A stretch of DNA of 19,159 bases from assembly GCA_043742865.1 (NCBI GenBank), contig JAYTXR010000299.1, forward strand, positions 1-19,159. Reading direction: 5' to 3'. The DNA is from PALSA-911 sp043742865. Its GTDB lineage: Bacteria > Pseudomonadota > Alphaproteobacteria > Acetobacterales > Acetobacteraceae. The notes under the pieces were generated by a model. That model was not told the DNA's origin and searched no databases. It saw nothing but the letters and a program-made list of their open reading frames with translations. The first letter of the stretch is position 1; every line of letters begins with the position of its first letter. Below are positions 13,798 through 19,159 of the stretch, piece by piece. The position numbers were made by a program, and so were the translations under genes.

Positions 13798-15038
13798 CAG
13801 GTGAAAAACTCCCGCACCCGCACCAGCGTGTCGGCCAGGAAATCGATCTCCTGCACGCTGGTGTAGATCCCGAAACTGGCCCTGGCCGTGCTGTCCAGGC
13901 CCAGCCGGCGCATCAGCGGTTCGGCGCAATGCTGCCCGGCCCGAACCGCGATCCCCTGGCGGTCCAGCAAGGTGGCGATGTCGTGTGCATGAGCCTTATC
14001 CAGCGTGAACGACACCACGCCCCCGCGGTCCTGCGCCCGGCCGATCACGTTCACGCCCTCGATGGCGGCGAACCGCGTCAGCGCATGCTCGGTCAGCCGC
14101 GCTTCATGCGCCGCGATGGCGTCAAAGCCAATGGCCTGGACCCAGTCGATCGCCGCCTTCAGGCCGATGCCCTCGATGATCGCCGGGGTGCCGGCCTCGA
14201 ATTTATGCGGAACCTCGGCCCACGTGGTTTTTTCATAGGTTACCGAGGCAATCATGTCGCCGCCGCCCAGGAACGGCGGCATCGCCTCCAGCAGGTCGCG
14301 CTTGCCGTACAGCACGCCGATCCCGGTGGGACCGTACAGCTTATGGCCGGTGAAGACATAGAAATCGCAGTCCAGCGCCCGCACGTCCACGCGCCGATGC
14401 ACCACCGCCTGCGAGCCGTCCAGCAGCACCCTGGCGCCGCGCGCATGCGCCAGCCGCACGATCCGTTCGGCCGGTGTGTAGGTGCCCAGCACGTTGGACA
14501 TATGCGTCATCGCCACCAGGCCGACGCGGCCATCCGCCAGCTTCGCCTCGTAATCGGCCATGTCCAGTTCGCCGGCATCGGTGATGTCGGCCACCCGCAG
14601 CTCGATCCCGTGCGCGTCGCGCAGCATCTGCCAGGGCACGATGTTGGCATGATGCTCCATGCCGGAGATCAGCACCGCCTGGCCGGGCTTGAGCATGGCG
14701 CGGCCATAGCTGTGCGCCAGCAGATTGATCGCCCCGGTGGTGTTGCCGGTGAACACGATCTCCGACCGGTCCTCGGCATTCAGCAGCCCCTGGGCGGCAT
14801 CGCGCGCCGCCTCATAGGCATCGGTGGTGCGCTCGCTCATCCAGTGCAGGCCGCGATGCACGTTGGCGTATTGCGTCTCCATCGCGCCGACCATCGCCTC
14901 GATCACCGCGCGCGGCTTTTGCGCCGAGGCGGCGCTGTCCAGGAACACCAGAGGTTTGCCGCGTACCTGCTGCGTCAGGATCGGGAATTGCGCGCGAATG
15001 GCGGCGACATCGAGAGGCGGGCGAATATCCACGTTCAT
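13797..15038 (-). CDS. sufS: SufS cysteine desulfurase
   Basis: A 413-residue pyridoxal-phosphate enzyme that removes sulfur from cysteine as an enzyme-bound persulfide, leaving alanine, for cluster assembly. The PLP lysine is Lys233 in TGHKLYGPTG, EHHANIVPW is the His-containing loop at 128-136, and the persulfide cysteine is Cys371 in VRAGQHCAEPLM, typical of group II desulfurases (SufS/CsdA). The C-terminus is complete. The start at 15038 was chosen over 15059 because it overlaps the sufD stop by ATGA and has AAGGGAAG upstream. SufU directly downstream is the expected sulfur acceptor. Confidence 0.95.
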   Translation of the reverse strand: MNVDIRPPLDVAAIRAQFPILTQQVRGKPLVFLDSAASAQKPRAVIEAMVGAMETQYANVHRGLHWMSERTTDAYEAARDAAQGLLNAEDRSEIVFTGNTTGAINLLAHSYGRAMLKPGQAVLISGMEHHANIVPWQMLRDAHGIELRVADITDAGELDMADYEAKLADGRVGLVAMTHMSNVLGTYTPAERIVRLAHARGARVLLDGSQAVVHRRVDVRALDCDFYVFTGHKLYGPTGIGVLYGKRDLLEAMPPFLGGGDMIASVTYEKTTWAEVPHKFEAGTPAIIEGIGLKAAIDWVQAIGFDAIAAHEARLTEHALTRFAAIEGVNVIGRAQDRGGVVSFTLDKAHAHDIATLLDRQGIAVRAGQHCAEPLMRRLGLDSTARASFGIYTSVQEIDFLADTLVRVREFFT

Positions 15039-16327
15039 GCCACTTCCCTTTCCCACCAATGCGCCACCGAAGCTTCCAGCGCCGCACGAAAATTATCGTC
15101 GCTAACCGCATCCAGCGCGTCGGTCAGGAAGGCGCGCACCAGCATCGCCCGTGCCTGCGCCTCCGGTATGCCGCGGGTGCGCAGATAGAAAATTTGCCCG
15201 TGGTCCAACTCGCCCACAGTAGCGCCGTGACTGCATTTCACGTCATCGGCAAATATTTCCAGCTCCGGCTTGCAGTCGATCTCCGCTTCTCGGCTCAGCA
15301 GCAACGCCTGGTTCATCTGGTAGCCGTCGGTCTTCTGAGCAATCCGCGCGACCTCGATCTTGCCCTGAAACACCCCACGCGAGCGCCCGGCCAGCACGTT
15401 CTTGACGGTCTGGCGCGACGCACAGCCCGGCGCGTCATGGCGGACCACGGTGGTGATATCCGCATGCTGCGAACCGCTGAGCAGCTGCGCGCCGTTCAGA
15501 TGCAGCATCGCCCCGGCGCCGGCCAGCCTTGCATGGATTTCCGACCGCGCCAGCTGCGCGCCGAGGTTGAGCGCGAACCCGTCATAGGTCCCGCGCGCGG
15601 CGATTTCGACATACGAGGTGCTGACATGGAACGCCCCGCGCGCCTCGTCCTGCAGGCGCACATGGATCAGATGCGCGGCCTCGCCGACATGGATCTCGCT
15701 GACCGCATTATGCAGATAGATGCCCGCGCCGGCGGAGATTTCCAGCACCCGCAGCGCCGCATCCCGGCCCAGCCGGATCCGATGGCGCGGATGAAACGCG
15801 ATCGTGCGGCCATGCCCTTCGGTGGCCAGGCTGACGATCTGCAGGGTCCCGCCATCGATGCCGTCGGGCACCGTGAGCACGACGCCGTCTTCCGCCAGCA
15901 TGGTGTTCAGCGCCACCAGATTATCCCGGTCGGGCCGGCTGAGCGTGCCGAAATCCGGCGCCTCGGCAAAACTGTCGATGACGAACTTCGTCGGCAGCAC
16001 CGACAGATCGGCGCGGAACCGTCCATCCACGAACACCAGCCGCGCCGCGTCGATCAAAGGCAGCCGCGCCATCTGGTCGGCACAATCGTCCAGCCAGGTC
16101 AGCGGTTCATGGAACGCCGCTTCGGCCAGCGCGCGCAGCGTGGTGTATTTCCACGCCTCCGCCCGCCGCCCGGACGTGCCGCCGGGAATGCCGTTGGCGC
16201 GAAACAATTCCGCCGCTGCCTCGCGCACCGCGAGGTCGCCCGGCAGCTGTGCCTTCAGCCCCGCGAAGCGGGCCAGGAACCCGGCAGCTCCGGCGTTGGA
16301 AACCGCGTTCATGCCGAGCGCGTTCAT
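15035..16327 (-). CDS. sufD: SufD Fe-S assembly protein
   Basis: A 430-residue SufD, a parallel beta-helix protein that pairs with SufB in the SufBC2D scaffold. The N-terminal helical region includes RRAEAWKYTTLRAL, the segment common to SufD. The C-terminal part has the family block CSHGATVGELDHGQIFYLRTRGIPEAQARAML, with the conserved Cys-Ser-His, and ends in a helix with HWWEREVA. The overall sequence is shorter and more divergent than SufB, as usual. Its start overlaps the sufC stop by ATGA and its stop overlaps the sufS start by ATGA. A second ATG five codons in is an alternative start. Confidence 0.93.
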   Translation of the reverse strand: MNALGMNAVSNAGAAGFLARFAGLKAQLPGDLAVREAAAELFRANGIPGGTSGRRAEAWKYTTLRALAEAAFHEPLTWLDDCADQMARLPLIDAARLVFVDGRFRADLSVLPTKFVIDSFAEAPDFGTLSRPDRDNLVALNTMLAEDGVVLTVPDGIDGGTLQIVSLATEGHGRTIAFHPRHRIRLGRDAALRVLEISAGAGIYLHNAVSEIHVGEAAHLIHVRLQDEARGAFHVSTSYVEIAARGTYDGFALNLGAQLARSEIHARLAGAGAMLHLNGAQLLSGSQHADITTVVRHDAPGCASRQTVKNVLAGRSRGVFQGKIEVARIAQKTDGYQMNQALLLSREAEIDCKPELEIFADDVKCSHGATVGELDHGQIFYLRTRGIPEAQARAMLVRAFLTDALDAVSDDNFRAALEASVAHWWEREVA

Positions 16328-17052
16328 GCCGCCTGGGCCACCACGCCGGCATAGCCATGGGCTTCCAGTTCCAGCGCCAATTCCGGCCCGCCGGAGCGGA
16401 TGATCCGCCCGCCCGCCAGCACATGCACCCGGTCCGGCACGATGTAGTCCAATAGCCGCTGGTAATGCGTGATGATCAGGGCGGAGAAATCCGGCGCGCG
16501 CAGCGCGTTCACCCCATCCGCGACGATCTTCAGCGCGTCGATATCGAGCCCGCTATCGGTCTCGTCCAGGATCGCCATCTGCAGCACCTCGTTGCGCTTC
16601 TTCTCGCCGCCGGAAAAGCCGACATTGACGTTTCGCTTCAACATGTCATCGGGCATCGACAGCCGCTTCATCTCGGCCCGCGCCAGCTTGAGGAACTGGA
16701 TCGCATCCAGTTCCGGCTCGCCCCGGGCGCGCTTCTGCGCGTTCAGCGCGGTGCGCAGGAAATTGGCGTTGTTCACGCCCGGCAGTTCCACCGGATACTG
16801 AAACGCCAGAAACAGCCCTGCCGCCGCGCGTGCCTCCGGCTCCATCCCCAGCAAATCCTGGCCATCATACTCGGCGCTGCCGGAAGTCACGCTGTAGTCC
16901 TCGCGCCCGGAAAGCACATAGGACAGCGTGGATTTGCCCGACCCGTTGGGGCCCATGATCGCATGCACCTCGCCGGTCGGCACCACCAGGTCGATCCCGT
17001 TCAAGATCGGCTTGTCGTCGATCGCAGCGGCCAAACCGCTTATCTTCAGCAT
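16324..17052 (-). CDS. sufC: SufC Fe-S assembly ATPase
   Basis: A 242-residue ABC-type ATPase of the SufBC2D complex; it is cytoplasmic, not a transporter. Walker A is GPNGSGKST (residues 34-42), the signature is FSGGE (146-150), Walker B is ILDE with DSGLDIDAL following (161-173), and the switch His is His196 in IITHYQRLL. The SufC-typical LAFQYPVELPGV block lies in the Q-loop region. ATP hydrolysis opens SufB-SufD for cluster formation. AAGGACG lies about 7 bases before the start; the gene begins 11 bases after sufB and its stop overlaps sufD by ATGA. Confidence 0.96.
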   Translation of the reverse strand: MLKISGLAAAIDDKPILNGIDLVVPTGEVHAIMGPNGSGKSTLSYVLSGREDYSVTSGSAEYDGQDLLGMEPEARAAAGLFLAFQYPVELPGVNNANFLRTALNAQKRARGEPELDAIQFLKLARAEMKRLSMPDDMLKRNVNVGFSGGEKKRNEVLQMAILDETDSGLDIDALKIVADGVNALRAPDFSALIITHYQRLLDYIVPDRVHVLAGGRIIRSGGPELALELEAHGYAGVVAQAA

Positions 17053-17063
17053 TCTATGCGTCC

Positions 17064-18560
17064 TTAACCAACCGAGCCTTCAAGGCTCACCGCGAGCAGT
17101 TTTTGCGCCTCAACCGCGAATTCCATCGGCAATTCCCGCAAGACTTCCTTGCAGAAACCGTTGACGATTAAATTGACAGAATCTTCTTCCGACAGCCCGC
17201 GCGAGCGGCAATAGAACAGCTGATCCTCGGAGATTTTTGAGGTGGTCGCCTCATGTTCGATTTTCGCCGTCGGGTTGCGGCTTTCGATATACGGCACCGT
17301 ATGCGCTCCGCACTGATCGCCGATCAGCAGGCTGTCACATTGGGTATGATTGCGCGCCCCATCGGCCTGGCCCAGAATGCGCACCAGGCCGCGATAGGTG
17401 TTGTTGGATTTTCCGGCGCTGATGCCCTTGGAGACGATCGTGCTGCGGCTGCCTTTGCCGATATGGATCATCTTCGTTCCGGTATCGGCCTGCTGGTGGT
17501 TGGTGGTGACGGCGACCGAGTAGAACTCGCCCACGCTGTCCTCGCCGGCCAGGATGCAGGACGGATATTTCCAGGTGATCGCCGAGCCGGTTTCCACCTG
17601 GGTCCAGGAGATCTTGCTGCGGGCACCCTGGCACAGGCCGCGCTTGGTGACGAAATTATAGATGCCGCCACGGCCCTCGCTATCGCCCGGATACCAGTTC
17701 TGCACCGTGCTGTATTTGATTTGTGCATCGTCCATTGCCACCAGCTCCACCACCGCGGCATGCAGTTGGTTCTCGTCGCGCATCGGCGCGGTGCAGCCCT
17801 CGAGATAGCTGACATGGCTGCCGGCTTCGGCGATGATCAGCGTGCGTTCGAACTGTCCGGTGTTGCGGGCGTTGATGCGGAAGTAGGTGGACAGCTCCAT
17901 CGGGCAGCGCACGCCCTTCGGGATGAAGCAGAAACTGCCGTCGGTGAACACCGCGCTGTTCAGCGCGGCGAAGAAATTATCCGCCACCGGCACCACCGTG
18001 CCGAGATATTTCCGCACCAGCTCGGGGTGGTTCTGCACCGCCTCGCTGATCGGGCAGAAGATCACGCCGACCTTCTCCAGACTGGCCCGGAACGTGGTGG
18101 CTACCGACACGCTGTCGAACACCGCGTCCACCGCGATCTGGCGCCCACCTTCAGCCGGCGTTTCGCCCGCGCCCTCAACTCCGGCCAGGATGGCGCGTTC
18201 CTTCAGCGGGATGCCGAGTTTCTCATACATCGCCAGCAATTCGGGATCGACCTCATCGAGGCTTTTCGGGCCGTTCTTCTTCTTCGGCGCGGCGTAATAG
18301 TGCAAATCCTGGTAATCGATCGGCGGATGCGCCACCCGCGCCCAGACCGGCTCCTCCATCTTCTGCCAGACCGCGAACGCCGCCAGCCGCCAGGCCAGCA
18401 GCCAGTCCGGCTCGTTCTTGCGCTCGGAGATCAGCCGTATCGTGTCCTCGGTCAGGCCCTTCGGGGCCATGTCCATTTCGATATCGGTCTCGAATCCCCA
18501 TTTGTAGCCGGATCCGGTGACGGCGTTGACGGTGTCGAGGGTCTCGGTGGCAATGGCCAT
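17064..18560 (-). CDS. sufB: SufB Fe-S scaffold protein
   Basis: A 498-residue SufB, the main scaffold subunit on which Fe-S clusters form. Family blocks include PPIDYQDLHYYAAPKK, FCFIPKGVRCPMELSTYFRIN, SYLEGCTAPMRDENQLHAAVVE, and TRGLCQG-like and VGEFYSVAVTTNHQQADTGTK segments. The C-terminal blocks are LLIGDQCGAHTVPYIESRNP with the conserved Cys, and HEATTSKISEDQLFYCRSRG. The start at 18560 opens the conserved region, with AGGA about 8 bases upstream. A longer frame to 18719 overlaps the regulator gene and is rejected. The regulator's stop is only 8 bases upstream, so the two are co-transcribed. Confidence 0.96.
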   Translation of the reverse strand: MAIATETLDTVNAVTGSGYKWGFETDIEMDMAPKGLTEDTIRLISERKNEPDWLLAWRLAAFAVWQKMEEPVWARVAHPPIDYQDLHYYAAPKKKNGPKSLDEVDPELLAMYEKLGIPLKERAILAGVEGAGETPAEGGRQIAVDAVFDSVSVATTFRASLEKVGVIFCPISEAVQNHPELVRKYLGTVVPVADNFFAALNSAVFTDGSFCFIPKGVRCPMELSTYFRINARNTGQFERTLIIAEAGSHVSYLEGCTAPMRDENQLHAAVVELVAMDDAQIKYSTVQNWYPGDSEGRGGIYNFVTKRGLCQGARSKISWTQVETGSAITWKYPSCILAGEDSVGEFYSVAVTTNHQQADTGTKMIHIGKGSRSTIVSKGISAGKSNNTYRGLVRILGQADGARNHTQCDSLLIGDQCGAHTVPYIESRNPTAKIEHEATTSKISEDQLFYCRSRGLSEEDSVNLIVNGFCKEVLRELPMEFAVEAQKLLAVSLEGSVG

Positions 18561-18568
18561 GGTTCGTC

Positions 18569-19054
18569 CTATTCGACGATTGCGTGAGAAGAATTGACTG
18601 CGGGCGAGGGAACCGGCGCACGCGGAATGCGGAAGGCGCGCGGAATGGCCGCCTCCTGCATGTCGGCGAGACTGATGGCGCTGAGGGCGGCGCGGATGGC
18701 GGCATTCACCGGGTCCCACCGCCCCGCCATCGAGCAGAAACTCTCCGCCTCGCAGCAGCCGCCCTCCACGCAGGCGGTCAGCGCGATCGGCCCGTCAATG
18801 GCTTTTATCACGTCGGCGACCGGGATCTCCGCCAGCGACCGGACCATCCGGTAGCCGCCGCGCGCGCCGCGCTGGGACGCGACCAAGCCGCCGCCGACCA
18901 GCGCCTTCAGCACCTTGGCGACCGTCGGCTCCGGCAAGCCGGTAGCCTGTGCGATGCCGGGCGAGGTCTGCACTCCCCCAGCCGCTCCATCCCCCCAGGA
19001 CAGCCGGACCAGCACCACCACGGCGTAATCGGTCAGCTTGGAAAGCTTCAGCAT
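18569..19054 (-). CDS. Rrf2/IscR-type Fe-S-sensing regulator of the SUF operon
   Basis: A 161-residue winged-helix regulator of the Rrf2 family, close in sequence style to the SUF system regulator subgroup (opening MLKLSKLTDYAVVVLVRLSW). The DNA-recognition region is IAQATGLPEPTVAKVLKAL, followed by the wing RGARGGYRM. Cys95, Cys101 and Cys107 (with an extra Cys100) have the C-x5-C-x5-C spacing that binds a [2Fe-2S] cluster in IscR-like proteins. By analogy it would sense cluster status and repress or tune the operon, including itself. The extended C-terminus (AFRIPRAPVPSPAVNSS) is Pro/Ser-rich and probably disordered. It is the first gene, 8 bases before sufB. Confidence 0.9.
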   Translation of the reverse strand: MLKLSKLTDYAVVVLVRLSWGDGAAGGVQTSPGIAQATGLPEPTVAKVLKALVGGGLVASQRGARGGYRMVRSLAEIPVADVIKAIDGPIALTACVEGGCCEAESFCSMAGRWDPVNAAIRAALSAISLADMQEAAIPRAFRIPRAPVPSPAVNSSHAIVE

Positions 19055-19159
19055 GACGGAAAAACCCCCTGCCGGCAGGATTGCCGGGCTAATCGGACTG
19101 GATGGGTCCTGATTGATGGGAGATGGTCTATCCGCCCAACGCAGTCAAGGGGGTTGGGC
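19055..19159 (-). promoter_or_regulatory. Leader of the SUF operon with inverted repeats
   Basis: Two features stand out upstream of the regulator start. GCCCAAC (19134-19140) and GTTGGGC (19153-19159) form a 7-12-7 inverted repeat that encloses TTGACT read on the minus strand (19148-19143), a possible -35 box. A 12-bp perfect palindrome, CCTGCCGGCAGG, lies at 19068-19079, close to the start codon. I could not find a good -10 box at the right distance, so the promoter itself is unproven. The window ends here, so part of the control region is missing. Confidence 0.35.

Noticed and set aside
15059..16354. Long plus-strand frame opposite sufD, and similar ones at 17253-18587 (sufB), 13929-15188 (sufS) and 8331-9410 (hyuB)
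   Set aside because: All mirror well-identified minus-strand genes and have shadow-like composition with no ribosome site or domain.
19100..19148. Standard sigma-70 promoter for the iscR-like gene from TTGACT at 19148-19143
   Set aside because: At 16-18 bases spacing the -10 position reads CATCTC or similar, which is not a credible box; kept only as an inverted-repeat observation.

Overview
The window is GC-rich, densely packed bacterial DNA. Codon bias, GTG/ATG starts, frequent ATGA/TGATG overlaps and the gene order of the Fe-S cluster operon point to an alphaproteobacterium, most likely Rhodospirillales/Acetobacteraceae. The taxon is inferred from content and style only.

Left part (1-5600), mixed accessory genes. 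An IS200-like REP-associated tyrosine transposase (RAYT) runs off the left edge on the minus strand. A GTAG-headed REP palindrome sits just upstream of it. Directly beyond the REP lies a DUF4145-type gene that has lost its 5' part. Next come a divergent pair, an aldo/keto reductase (minus) and a luciferase-like flavin oxidoreductase (plus), followed by a 24-codon ORF. The 17 bases overlapping that ORF's start are complementary to the single-stranded 3' tail of alphaproteobacterial 16S rRNA as I recall it, and a strong terminator follows. On the minus strand, an unrecognised 43-codon gene is coupled by ATGA to a DUF938 methyltransferase. A TauD-type dioxygenase diverges from that pair. An array of four hairpins arranged as a large inverted repeat ends that transcript.

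Middle (5612-12543). A four-gene minus-strand operon with every junction overlapping encodes HyuA and HyuB (ATP-dependent hydantoinase/oxoprolinase), an N-acyl-D-amino-acid deacylase and a LysE-type exporter. It looks like a route that opens cyclic or N-substituted amino acid derivatives, frees the amino acid and exports the excess. A 2-hydroxyacid dehydrogenase diverges from hyuA.

Right part (12584-19159). A complete minus-strand SUF operon reads iscR-like regulator, sufB, sufC, sufD, sufS, sufU, sufT, sufA. It covers regulation, the SufBCD scaffold, sulfur mobilisation (SufS with SufU), and the maturation/carrier proteins SufT and SufA. A second GTAG-headed palindrome separates sufA from the convergent dehydrogenase gene.

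Most of the window is conventional. The items most worth a second look are the 24-codon ORF with its 16S-tail-complementary start region, the RAYT/REP junction with the broken DUF4145 gene, the 43-codon coupled ORF, and the hairpin array.
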